Positions 1-6,502 of a DNA stretch of 8,316 bases are shown piece by piece (position 1 is the first letter of the stretch; the number at the start of each line of letters is the position of its first letter). The stretch is from positions 1 through 8,316 of the forward strand of contig CAMHRD010000037.1 of assembly GCA_946187365.1 (NCBI GenBank), written 5' to 3'. A program made the position numbers and the translations under genes. Origin of the DNA: an uncultured Bacteroidales bacterium. GTDB lineage: Bacteria > Bacteroidota > Bacteroidia > Bacteroidales > UBA932. Below the pieces are notes generated by a model. That model worked only from the letters and a program-made list of their open reading frames with translations, ran no database searches and was not told where the DNA came from.

Positions 1-2
1 AG

Positions 3-644
3 GGTGAGGTAATTCTCACATTTGCAGATAGAACCCTCAGCACCACTGAAAGAGATGAGAGCGGTAAGGCTCCTGTTACAGGACTTGGTTACATTAAGAG
101 CTGCTACACAGATGACAACACCGTTAACGCCACTTCCATTAAGGTGGAGAAGAAAGATGCCGGCATTGGATGGGGTGCTGTTTACGCCACCTTCAGTGAA
201 AAACTCGCCAACGTTCAGCAAAACGGAACTAAGGAACTGAGCATCTCCAAAGAGCTCTATATCAAGAAGGATGAAAAACTTATCCCTATCAAGGACAGAG
301 ATCAGATTAAGGTTGGAGATATAGTTACCGCAAGGATGATCATTAAGATAGACAGAGAGATGCAGTTTATGCAACTTAAGGAGATGAGAGGCAGCTGCCT
401 GGAGCCGCTCAAGCAACTCTCCGGTTACAAGTGGGGAGGCGGCACCTGGTACTATGAGGAGATTAAGGATGCCTCAACCAACTTCTTCTTCTACAACCTT
501 ACAAAGGGAACTTACGTTATGGAGGTCAACTACAGAGTCTCCCGCGCAGGAGAGTACGAGATTGGTCTGGCATCACTGCAGTGCGCGTACGCCCCTGAGT
601 TCTCAGCACATACAGCCTCAGTAAGAGTAACTGTTTCTGAGTAA
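3..644 (+). CDS. Alpha-2-macroglobulin family protein, C-terminal fragment
   Basis: This is the 3' end of a longer gene: the frame is open from the left window edge, so the start is missing and 213 residues are visible. Bacterial alpha-2-macroglobulins are large envelope proteins thought to trap proteases. The family is suggested by the terminal domain. It has a WGAVYATF strand early on, then an F-x-F-Y-N-L-x-K-G-T-Y-V-M-E stretch. It ends with an R-A-G-E-Y-E-I-G-L-A-S-L-Q-C-A-Y-A-P-E-F-S-A-H segment, which resembles the closing receptor-binding-like domain of Bacteroidota members. The bait and thioester regions would lie upstream, so whether the protein has a thioester cannot be judged. It ends in TAA and meets the opposing dipeptidase gene tail to tail with four bases between the stops. 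The family call is fairly firm; subtype is unknown. Confidence 0.8.
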   Translation, partial: GEVILTFADRTLSTTERDESGKAPVTGLGYIKSCYTDDNTVNATSIKVEKKDAGIGWGAVYATFSEKLANVQQNGTKELSISKELYIKKDEKLIPIKDRDQIKVGDIVTARMIIKIDREMQFMQLKEMRGSCLEPLKQLSGYKWGGGTWYYEEIKDASTNFFFYNLTKGTYVMEVNYRVSRAGEYEIGLASLQCAYAPEFSAHTASVRVTVSE

Positions 645-648
645 AAAA

Positions 649-1341
649 TTATTTAAAGGTTACCGGAAAAGTAAAGTAGGTGGTTGGGTAAGGCTCGTTC
701 CTCAATGTGAAGTGCCACCACTCTGAGTAAAGCGGTTTAAAACCAAACTTTAGCATAGCCTCCCTGAGCATCATACGGTTTGCAATCTGCTCTTTGGTAA
801 GGTTTCCAACGTAATCAGGGTGTGCAGAAGGGTCCAGCATATCAAATGTTCCTCCCATATCAACCTCCTTTCCCGTCTTCATATCAAAGAGGGTAAGATC
901 TACGGTACTTCCGCGGCTGTGACCAGACTTTGTTGCAATGTAATCCTCCTTAAAGAGGCGGTCTTTCTCCAGGTTAGGATAGAAGAAACGCTTCATTGAG
1001 GTATCTGCATCCTTAGCCCACCTGCAGAAGTGAGAAACGGCGCATTGCGGACGGTAAGCGTCATAGATTTTAAGACGGTAACCTTTGCTCTTTACATAGT
1101 CACTCACCTTCTTGAGTGCGGCTGCAGCCTCCCTTGTCATAAGGGCAACGGGCTCTTTGTAACCATCTATGCGGGTGCCCACAAAGTTGTATGTGGAGTA
1201 GTATCTTATCTCCAGAATTACATCCGGAATTACCTCAGAAACAACCACAAAGCCGGAGCGGTCTGCTGCGTTCTTGGATTTCTGTGAGTATGCTCCAACA
1301 GCCAGGAGCAGTATAAGTGACAGTGTAATAACTCTTTTCAT
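649..1341 (-). CDS. Periplasmic D-alanyl-D-alanine dipeptidase, VanX/DdpX type (peptidase M15D)
   Basis: The 230-aa product should hydrolyse the dipeptide D-Ala-D-Ala with one zinc ion, recycling or scavenging peptidoglycan precursors outside the cytoplasm. Residues 1-19 form a signal peptide (MKR, hydrophobic run, AYS|Q). All VanX active-site elements are visible: R97 in YDAYRP; zinc ligands H141 and D148 in S-G-H-S-R-G-S-T-V-D; general base E207 and zinc ligand H210 in EWWH. The H-to-D spacing of 7 and E-to-H spacing of 3 equal those of VanX. The ATG at 1341 is chosen because it begins exactly at the signal peptide; an in-frame TTG at 1362 would add seven non-signal residues and overlap the upstream stop. 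It is the last gene of the minus-strand cluster, 17 nt after the FISUMP gene. No vanH or vanA ligase gene is nearby, so a housekeeping role is more likely than glycopeptide resistance. Confidence 0.88.
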   Translation of the reverse strand: MKRVITLSLILLLAVGAYSQKSKNAADRSGFVVVSEVIPDVILEIRYYSTYNFVGTRIDGYKEPVALMTREAAAALKKVSDYVKSKGYRLKIYDAYRPQCAVSHFCRWAKDADTSMKRFFYPNLEKDRLFKEDYIATKSGHSRGSTVDLTLFDMKTGKEVDMGGTFDMLDPSAHPDYVGNLTKEQIANRMMLREAMLKFGFKPLYSEWWHFTLRNEPYPTTYFTFPVTFK

Positions 1342-1358
1342 ATCTAAAACTATATCTT

Positions 1359-1835
1359 TCAACTGTTATTTGGCAACCAGGCGTACGGAACGGCCAAAGT
1401 TGCGTACGAATCCGTAAACTGCGGGGTTTTTGCATTGAAATAGAGGCCCCAGCCGCCGTCGGAATCATCCGGCGTAGATGACCAATAGTAACCCAAGGCC
1501 CCAACTCTCATAAGAGAATCATTGTGTGAATAACCCTGTGCCTGCAGTTCTATGGAGTTTCCGTTAGGGCCCTTTACACGGTATCCCTTTCCGGTCCAAG
1601 TCCAGGTACAGCGGGTAGTAAGTTCCTCCAACTGAGCCTTGGTTGGGAGTGATTTTCCATAGCGTGCAACCGCCTGGTCGTAAGTGAAATAACCCGCCTC
1701 GTTCTTGGCTTTCCAGAGAGTTCCGGAATGAAGTCCAAGGTTCACAAAACCGTTAGCAGCAGCCATTTCTGCAGATGGCGCTTTCATTGATAGAGCAAGA
1801 AAACAAAATAAACTGAGTAATAGGAGCTTTTTCAT
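1359..1835 (-). CDS. Secreted FISUMP-domain protein, probable 3' frameshift
   Basis: This 158-aa exported protein carries one Fibrobacter succinogenes major paralogous (FISUMP, Fib_succ_major) domain. The domain is common in surface proteins of Bacteroidota and its biochemical function is not established. Residues 1-22 look like a signal peptide. Family landmarks follow: VNLGLHSGTLW (31-41), LPTKAQLEEL (63-72), CTWTW (76-80), NGNSIELQAQGY (91-102) and GYYWSSTPDDSD (115-126). The family normally ends in G-x-S-V-R-P/L-V. In the annotated frame that end is absent, and the last residues read AVPYAWLPNNS. In the -1 frame after T146 the DNA reads F-G-R-S-V-R-L-V-A-K then TAA at 1368-1366, so one base was probably lost from the TTT run (plus-strand AAA at 1396-1398). 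The start overlaps the stop of the preceding gene as ATGA (1832-1835), which suggests translational coupling. Confidence 0.82.
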   Translation of the reverse strand: MKKLLLLSLFCFLALSMKAPSAEMAAANGFVNLGLHSGTLWKAKNEAGYFTYDQAVARYGKSLPTKAQLEELTTRCTWTWTGKGYRVKGPNGNSIELQAQGYSHNDSLMRVGALGYYWSSTPDDSDGGWGLYFNAKTPQFTDSYATLAVPYAWLPNNS

Positions 1836-2221
1836 AGTTTGTTTTTTTGGTTTTCTACTGGTTTACCCATCTCAAAGAGCCTTGCGTGAAGATGTTCCGT
1901 ATCCAACAGATAGACGTGTCCAAGAATTCCAAATGAGATTCTCTTTCTTCCCTTAACCGTCTCCAGATAGCCTATGCTGCAGACTCCGTATCCTAAAACC
2001 TTGAGGTTAGGGTTAATAACCCTCTCCATAAACTCCTCACTTATCTTCAGGTTCTTCTGATATTTGGGATCATTTGCGTCAATTCCAAGATCTTTGATAA
2101 TACCGCTCTGGTACTTGTTTATGACAGCCTCCTTGTGAGCCCTTCTTCCCGGACAGGTAACTGCCAGAGCTACAATAATTACCGCCAAAACGGCCAGTAT
2201 TATTTTATATATCCTTTTCAT
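1832..2221 (-). CDS. Small membrane-anchored protein, DUF4359-like
   Basis: This 129-aa protein has MKR followed by one strongly hydrophobic segment (residues 5-21) and then VTCPGRRAHKEAV. Proteins annotated DUF4359 in Bacteroidota show the same layout: a single N-terminal membrane anchor, a short xxP-x-x-x-x-H-K-E-A stretch, and a C-terminal segment of the type YGVCSIGYLETVKGRKRISFGILGHVYLL (here about residues 78-106, seen as a likely beta hairpin). The match is from memory of the family's appearance, so the assignment is moderate. The bulk would lie outside the cytoplasm or the segment could be an uncleaved signal. Function is unknown. It sits 28 nt after the BPL_N lipoprotein gene, and its TGA overlaps the ATG of the FISUMP gene by four bases, so the two are likely translated together. 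Confidence 0.6.
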   Translation of the reverse strand: MKRIYKIILAVLAVIIVALAVTCPGRRAHKEAVINKYQSGIIKDLGIDANDPKYQKNLKISEEFMERVINPNLKVLGYGVCSIGYLETVKGRKRISFGILGHVYLLDTEHLHARLFEMGKPVENQKNKL

Positions 2222-2249
2222 TTCCCGCCAAGGCTATTCTTACACAAAT

Positions 2250-3386
2250 TTAATAAAAGAGTCCGTCTAAATACTCATCTGCCGCCGCAATTTCTCTCTT
2301 TGCCAGCGAATCTTTTTCAACCTTAAGCGCCCCCTTCACATAATCTCTCCAGCGAATTATCTGATTTTCAGCAATAAACTCAGCCGCAGCCACTCTCACC
2401 TTTGCATCTTTGTCAAACAGAAGGCTCGCCACCCATTTCTTCATACTCCACGATGGATGTTCCTTCATCCACTCAACCCCCTCAAGCTTCTCCTCTGTTG
2501 TGCCGTAAACAAATGTATGATAGAGTGATGCCTCCTTGTTCAGATCCTCCACCGTTAAGATCTTCTCACCCACAGATAGTGAAGGATCACACAGCGTTTC
2601 CGGGAATGATGTGTAACTCTTTCCGGCACACCATCTTATAAGCCTTGGAATCATCCACATCATACCGGCCGTGCTCTCCGGATGGCCAATAGAGGTGCAG
2701 ATTCTACCCTTTCCGTAGTTGTTGCCTAGTATAAACGGCTTGCCAACAGAGGCCCCCTTCTCTCCGCCTCCCATTCCGTAAACATCGCTAATCATCTCCA
2801 CAAAAACGGTATATGGGGTTGCATCTCCAAGACGTGAACTCTCTGCCGGCTCCAGCAGAGGTCCGTTTTCATAGAGAAGGTAGAGGGTGTCCAACCCCCT
2901 GAGTTCCGGGAAAACTGCTTCCCCATCGGGAGTAAGCTTAACGGCAACCCGCCCCTGCCCTCTGGAGGAGTGGTCAAGGTCATAAACAGCCGCTCCGTTC
3001 ATACCAATGCAGGCGTAATCCGGAGTGTGAGAGAGGGCATAACCTCCCGCACAGATGGCAAGGATTCCTCCTCCCTGCCTTGCAAACTCCTTAACCTTCT
3101 GAGTGTTAGTCTCTCCCAAAGAGAAGGTGTGAGCAGAACCCGCCCCACCCGGAACAATCAGAACATCCAGAGAGTCAAGCACTCCCAAGGCTATATCTGC
3201 AGTAGTAACATATCTTGCCTTAATTACCGAATCCAGAGCACAGGCCGCAAACGCCTCAGGCATATTGATATCCCCGCTCCCAATTCCGTCCAACATTCCA
3301 ACCCGTATAACCTCCTTGTCTCCGTGAAAGTTACAGGATACAGCAAAAACCGCCGCCACTGCAAGAATCAAAAGTCTCTTCTTCAT
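2250..3386 (-). CDS. Lipoprotein with BPL_N / class I glutamine-amidotransferase-like domain
   Basis: The 378-aa product starts with a lipoprotein signal ending in AVSC (lipid-modified Cys18), so it should be processed by signal peptidase II and anchored in the envelope. Residues 26-255 form a flavodoxin-like domain of the BPL_N family (named for the N-terminus of eukaryotic biotin-protein ligase): VIRVGMLDG, VLIVPGG (75-81), then GGGILAICAGGYAL (105-118) with a nucleophile-elbow Cys112. G-H-P-E at 234-237 supplies His235 and Glu237, so a Cys-His-Glu triad appears complete. Residues from about 305 to the end are charged and helical with a HEAT-like feel (DKDAKVRVAAAEFIAEN). The substrate of these exported proteins is not known, and they lack a visible partner synthase. 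The gene follows the 466-aa protein gene by 15 nt. The fold call is solid; enzymatic activity is inferred. Confidence 0.78.
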   Translation of the reverse strand: MKKRLLILAVAAVFAVSCNFHGDKEVIRVGMLDGIGSGDINMPEAFAACALDSVIKARYVTTADIALGVLDSLDVLIVPGGAGSAHTFSLGETNTQKVKEFARQGGGILAICAGGYALSHTPDYACIGMNGAAVYDLDHSSRGQGRVAVKLTPDGEAVFPELRGLDTLYLLYENGPLLEPAESSRLGDATPYTVFVEMISDVYGMGGGEKGASVGKPFILGNNYGKGRICTSIGHPESTAGMMWMIPRLIRWCAGKSYTSFPETLCDPSLSVGEKILTVEDLNKEASLYHTFVYGTTEEKLEGVEWMKEHPSWSMKKWVASLLFDKDAKVRVAAAEFIAENQIIRWRDYVKGALKVEKDSLAKREIAAADEYLDGLFY

Positions 3387-3401
3387 AACATCAGATCTCC
3401 G

Positions 3402-4802
3402 TTATTTGTTGTAGAACGTATAACTCTTCCCGCCCTCCGGCATTGTGAAGGTTATCTCCTCAAGTGCAATTGAGTCATACTTAATGCCATACTTAGCACC
3501 CTTAAGCGCATCCCCTCTCATCTGCATGAATGCATTCTTAAAGGCCTCAGCCTCATTAAGCGGAACTTTTATCTTAAATCCGTTCCACATTGCCACCGTT
3601 GGAATAAGAGCAAACTCCTCAGTGTCTGCATTGTAAGGACCAAGAATAATGTTATAGCCACGTAAAGATTCAAGATACTTTTTAGGAAGTTCAAGCTTGG
3701 TAATATACTCCTTCTGTTTTTCCGGATTGCTCCGTCTCTCATTAAACTGCAGAGTGGTCTCAAACTCCCCCTTCTTGCTCACAATTTCTTTCACATAAAA
3801 ACTGTAAGACCAGCTCTTATAATCATTCATCACTGCTGCAAGTTCTTTTTCAGAGCCCCAGATACAAGGCAGAAGCCACGTATTGCCAAGCGAGTAGGCA
3901 CCCCACTTACCGTTCTCACATACAGCAAGATATCTAACAGACGGACCTCCGTTAAAAAACAAGACCTTCTCAAAATCCTTAGCCCAGAGTTCGTTCCCTT
4001 TTTTGTCATAAACCTTTACTCTGTTCTCCGCCTTATTTCTCCATACCACAAACCCCTCTTTGCAAAAGACCGTATAACCATCCCCTTCCGTTTTAAATGT
4101 TGCAGCCTCTGACAGATCCTCATTAAACTCCGTAAAGCCGCCATCCCTATAAAGGATTACCCCTTCCGAACCGGCAAGCAGCTCTCCTTTGTATGTGTTA
4201 AGAAGCTGAAAATCTGAATTGTATACAGACGATTCCCCGTTCTTGAACTTAACTATATATGGCAGCCTTCCCAACGGATAAACAGCAGAATAACCATTCC
4301 CATCTATATCCATCACCATAGGAACCAACTCATCTTTACCCTTTTTGTTCTTTTCTATCTTATAAACACCGGAGAAGCAAGTACTCTTGCCATTATAAGA
4401 TGAAACCCACTTTTTATCCCGATAGTATTCGAACAATTTGCCCTTTTGCGGCACCATCCAAACCAACCCGTCAAACTCCTTTGCATAACCATCTGATGCT
4501 TTGAGAAATATGCAATCATTCCAAAGAGTAATACTGAAGTTGCCCTCCACCTTTTGCAAATGATTCGCTTTGTCAAGCAAAGGAAATATTCTTTGTCTTG
4601 TCTTTTTGTTAGCTATTACAAACTCCACCGGATTACCCTGCGGAGTCTTTCTCATGTACTGCAGTTGATAATCACCGTAATTGTGCATAGACCAATCAAA
4701 CGGCTTTAGCATATACTTATTCTGCTGACCGTTAGCACTTAGCACAAATGCCATCAGCACAGATAGAAGGAGAAGTGAACGTTTCATACTTAAATGTTTC
4801 AT
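3402..4802 (-). CDS. Secreted protein of unknown function with WG-repeat-like stretch
   Basis: The 466-aa protein begins with a signal peptide (MKRSLLLLSVLMAFVLSANG|QQ). Two starts are possible: ATG at 4802, one base after the TAA of the preceding gene, or ATG at 4787, which begins exactly at the signal-peptide MKR; both give an exported protein. The mature part is rich in aromatic residues and short beta-like segments such as DGLVWMVPQKGKLFEYYRD and KVYDKKGNELW. The stretch ENGKWGAYSLGNTWLLPCIW (297-315) resembles one WG repeat, a motif common in exported Bacteroidota proteins. An acidic D-I-D-G-N-G segment at 165-170 could bind calcium, but this is weak. I do not recognise the family. Its near abutment with the 143-aa gene suggests coupled expression. 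Confidence 0.7.
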   Translation of the reverse strand: MKHLSMKRSLLLLSVLMAFVLSANGQQNKYMLKPFDWSMHNYGDYQLQYMRKTPQGNPVEFVIANKKTRQRIFPLLDKANHLQKVEGNFSITLWNDCIFLKASDGYAKEFDGLVWMVPQKGKLFEYYRDKKWVSSYNGKSTCFSGVYKIEKNKKGKDELVPMVMDIDGNGYSAVYPLGRLPYIVKFKNGESSVYNSDFQLLNTYKGELLAGSEGVILYRDGGFTEFNEDLSEAATFKTEGDGYTVFCKEGFVVWRNKAENRVKVYDKKGNELWAKDFEKVLFFNGGPSVRYLAVCENGKWGAYSLGNTWLLPCIWGSEKELAAVMNDYKSWSYSFYVKEIVSKKGEFETTLQFNERRSNPEKQKEYITKLELPKKYLESLRGYNIILGPYNADTEEFALIPTVAMWNGFKIKVPLNEAEAFKNAFMQMRGDALKGAKYGIKYDSIALEEITFTMPEGGKSYTFYNK

Positions 4803-4803
4803 A

Positions 4804-5235
4804 TTATTCCACCAACTTTCTCAAAGCGGTATTCGTACTTTTAAAGCCGTTGAAGGTTGTGGCATCTGCCCTAACTGTTTCTCCTTTCCAGAGAACGGAA
4901 CCATCCAAAAGTTTTACAGAAGGAGTCAACCAGGTACGCGGACTGGTAACTATATGCTTTTTCTTCACAACAACATGAAAAATGAAATCCGCCTCCTCTT
5001 TAGACTCAACAACCCTCCATCCACCTGCTTCTGAGCAAACTCTGATTACACTCTCCTTTTCATCTTCCGGGAATGCGCTTTTTGTTGCGGCAAGTTCATC
5101 CTCAATTTCTACAAAAACTTTATTTCCAGCTGCAACTACCTCTGAAAGAGATTTCTGCGCCCAGGAACCGTTGTTAAATAACAATGCGGCCGCCAGCATA
5201 CACAAACCGGCAAGTTTTGAATTAAGTGTTTTCAT
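4804..5235 (-). CDS. Small secreted protein of unknown function
   Basis: This 143-aa product has a clear signal peptide (MKTLNSKLAGLCMLAAALLF...SWA|Q, cleavage near residue 26). The mature 117 residues show an alternating pattern: NKVFVEIEDEL, GGWRVVESKEEADFIFHVVV, SVKLLDGSVLWKGE, then a helical NTALRKLVE end. This order (a W-x-V-V-x-x-x-x-x-A-D-F strand, a D-G-x-x-L-W-K strand pair and a final x-A-L-R-K-L-V helix) recalls small periplasmic proteins with a TolB-N/DUF4136-like fold, but I cannot confirm membership. It has no lipobox cysteine at the cleavage site. It lies 31 nt downstream of the LRR lipoprotein gene, and its TAA is separated by one base from the next possible ATG, so it is very likely part of the same transcript. 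Confidence 0.7.
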   Translation of the reverse strand: MKTLNSKLAGLCMLAAALLFNNGSWAQKSLSEVVAAGNKVFVEIEDELAATKSAFPEDEKESVIRVCSEAGGWRVVESKEEADFIFHVVVKKKHIVTSPRTWLTPSVKLLDGSVLWKGETVRADATTFNGFKSTNTALRKLVE

Positions 5236-5266
5236 TCTTTAAAACTCCATCTCTACGACGTTGCTG

Positions 5267-6166
5267 TTACCTCTTGTTGTAACCGATAAGCTCAACTTCT
5301 TTATCAGCCAACGCCAACTTAATTTTAGGATTATTTGTCAAATCCAGGCTGGTAAGTTTATTCCTGCTGCACATTAGCCATTCCAATTTCGGATTCTTAC
5401 TAACATCCAGAGAAGTAAGCTGATTGCCCTCGCAATTCAGATCGTTAAGCTCAGGTAGCATGGTCACATCCAGAGTTGTCAGCAGATTGTTGACGCAAAA
5501 CAGATGATCCAGTTTAGTGTTATTGCTTACATCCAGATTTGAGATCTGATTTGTAGAACATGCAAGATTCGTAAGATTAGTGCACTTGCTAACATCCAGA
5601 CTCGGTACCTTATTATCGTTGCAGGATAAATTAGTAAGCAGGGTATTCTTGCTCACATCCAGGCCGGTCAATTCACAAGATGAGCAGGAAAGTTCCTCAA
5701 GGAGTGTATTCTTACTTACATCAAGAGTCCCTATTTTGTTACCGCTGCAATTCAATTGCTTGAGTTTTGTGTTATTACGCACATCTAGGCTGGTAACCTG
5801 ATGATATTCTAAAACCAGTCTCTCCAGATTCGTAAAGTATTCAAGACCCTTTATGGATTGTAGTGGCTGCTCATACTCCCATTTTGATTCAGATTCTTCA
5901 CTCGGATAAGGAGACTCAAACACAAGTTCGGTAACAGCAGCAGCTTCTTCCATAGAAATCTTGCCATCTGAATTTGTATCAAAATTCTTCTTGCATAATG
6001 CTACAAAAGAAGAATCATCCATTACTGTGCACACATCCTCAACTTCCGTAAGGACAAATGCCTCCTCTGCCGGTTCTGCAACCTCAGCGTTCTTAGGATT
6101 CTTGCAGGAGAAGAGAAGTAAGCACATTGAAATAATGGCAATCGATGCTAAAACAACTTTTTTCAT
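5267..6166 (-). CDS. Cysteine-ladder leucine-rich-repeat lipoprotein with EF-hand
   Basis: The 299-aa protein is a predicted lipoprotein (MKKVVLASIAIISMCLLLFS|C, Cys21) followed by an acidic linker. Residues 63-74 form a canonical EF-hand loop, D-T-N-S-D-G-K-I-S-M-E-E, with ligands D63, N65, D67, K69 (backbone), S71 and E74. From residue 127 to 273 there are seven exact 21-residue leucine-rich repeats of the form L-D-V-S-x-N-T-x-L-x-x-L-x-C-x-x-N-x-L-x-x, flanked by degenerate repeats at both ends. Every one of the seven has Cys at position 14 (140, 161, 182, 203, 224, 245, 266), a buried cysteine ladder as in Listeria internalin J. LRRs of this kind usually bind protein or glycan surfaces. 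ATG at 6166 is chosen over the in-frame TTG at 6172 because it starts the signal peptide. It is the first gene of the operon and has a candidate promoter upstream. The ligand is unknown. Confidence 0.85.
   Translation of the reverse strand: MKKVVLASIAIISMCLLLFSCKNPKNAEVAEPAEEAFVLTEVEDVCTVMDDSSFVALCKKNFDTNSDGKISMEEAAAVTELVFESPYPSEESESKWEYEQPLQSIKGLEYFTNLERLVLEYHQVTSLDVRNNTKLKQLNCSGNKIGTLDVSKNTLLEELSCSSCELTGLDVSKNTLLTNLSCNDNKVPSLDVSKCTNLTNLACSTNQISNLDVSNNTKLDHLFCVNNLLTTLDVTMLPELNDLNCEGNQLTSLDVSKNPKLEWLMCSRNKLTSLDLTNNPKIKLALADKEVELIGYNKR
5348..5788 (-). repeat. Seven tandem 63-bp repeats encoding 21-residue LRR units
   Basis: Seven consecutive units of exactly 63 bp lie inside the LRR lipoprotein gene, each beginning at the codons for L-D-V and carrying one cysteine codon at unit position 14. 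The DNA copies are diverged, with many silent and replacement differences, so they are not a recent expansion. Units 3 and 4 (around 5600-5725) are the most alike, sharing LDVSKNTLL. Unit number could vary between strains by recombination. Confidence 0.85.
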
Positions 6167-6215
6167 ATTCAATTTGTTAAGTATTATTCTATTATTTTGA
6201 CAATTGCAGCAAGTA

Positions 6216-6246
6216 CAATTATAGCAAATAAACAGCAGAATAACAA
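6216..6246 (-). promoter_or_regulatory. Candidate promoter for the secretome operon
   Basis: On the minus strand TTGTTA (6246-6241) is followed after 17 nt by TATAATTG (6223-6216). This fits a generic TTGACA/TATAAT promoter and is also one mismatch from the Bacteroidota -7 box TAnnTTTG, with a TTG 20 nt upstream as the -33 element. Transcription would begin near 6211, giving a leader of roughly 45 nt before the LRR lipoprotein ATG at 6166. No similar box is seen between the downstream genes. Based on motif matching only. Confidence 0.45.
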
Positions 6247-6318
6247 GATGACGGGAGATAACCCGCTTTGGACAAAGTCCTACGGCTTAGGGATGGTGCT
6301 CGGCTGAAGCCTGCGCAT

Positions 6319-6381
6319 TCCCTATCTGCTCGCCGCAGGGGCCCTTGCAAAAATGGGAAGATGTACGCCACAAGCATGCTT
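6319..6381. repeat. Intergenic direct repeat, copy A
   Basis: This 63-bp stretch matches 6440-6502 at all but two positions (6365-6366, AC in place of GA), at an offset of 121 bp. It contains a near palindrome around GGGGCCC and the arm GCAAAAATGGGAAGATGT. It ends with GCCACAAGCATGCTT, only the first part of the palindrome that is complete in copy B, after which the two copies diverge. The sequence just before (from about 6283) also resembles the sequence before copy B (from about 6419): both have CGGCTT, an AGGGAT stretch and a GCAT-CCCTA junction, but copy A has about 15 extra bases there. It looks richer in G+C than the AT-rich leader on its left. No protein signal is seen. Confidence 0.85.
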
Positions 6382-6439
6382 CCCTGTCTCTACGGGATTC
6401 CGTCTGGCTAAAGCCCTCCGGCTTCAGGGATTGGCTGCA

Positions 6440-6502
6440 TCCCTATCTGCTCGCCGCAGGGGCCCTTGCAAAAATGGGAAGATGTGAGCCACAAGCATGC
6501 TT
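6440..6502. repeat. Intergenic direct repeat, copy B
   Basis: Second copy of the 63-bp repeat (two mismatches to 6319-6381). Here the 3' end runs into a complete 20-bp palindrome at 6488-6507, which copy A lacks. It is preceded by AGGGAT-7 nt-ATCCCT (6426-6444), a small hairpin that covers the start of the repeat. The arm at 6468-6485 is an inverted copy of the tRNA-Ser 3' flank at 6592-6607. The two-copy arrangement, hairpin density and lack of coding signal fit an intergenic repeat family such as a REP or MITE-like element, but the family is not recognised. Confidence 0.85.

Noticed and set aside
649..1341. Vancomycin-resistance operon (vanX)
   Set aside because: Only the dipeptidase is present; no D-lactate dehydrogenase, D-Ala-D-Lac ligase or two-component regulator lies beside it, and the protein has a signal peptide, so it acts outside the cytoplasm.
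1342..1362. TTG start for the dipeptidase at 1362
   Set aside because: It would add seven residues before the signal peptide and overlap the previous stop; the ATG at 1341 begins exactly at MKR of the signal sequence.
1390..1405. Programmed -1 frameshifting in the FISUMP gene
   Set aside because: The site GCA-ACT-TTG offers no slippery heptamer and no clear downstream stem was seen; a simple one-base loss in the T run explains the data better.
2970..3473. 167-codon plus-strand open frame
   Set aside because: It lies antisense to the BPL_N lipoprotein and the 3' end of the 466-aa gene, has no signal or known motif, and reads as a shadow of well-supported minus-strand genes.
6319..6502. CRISPR array
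   Set aside because: Only two copies, 63 bp long with one interval of 58 bp, no short regular repeats and no cas gene in the window.
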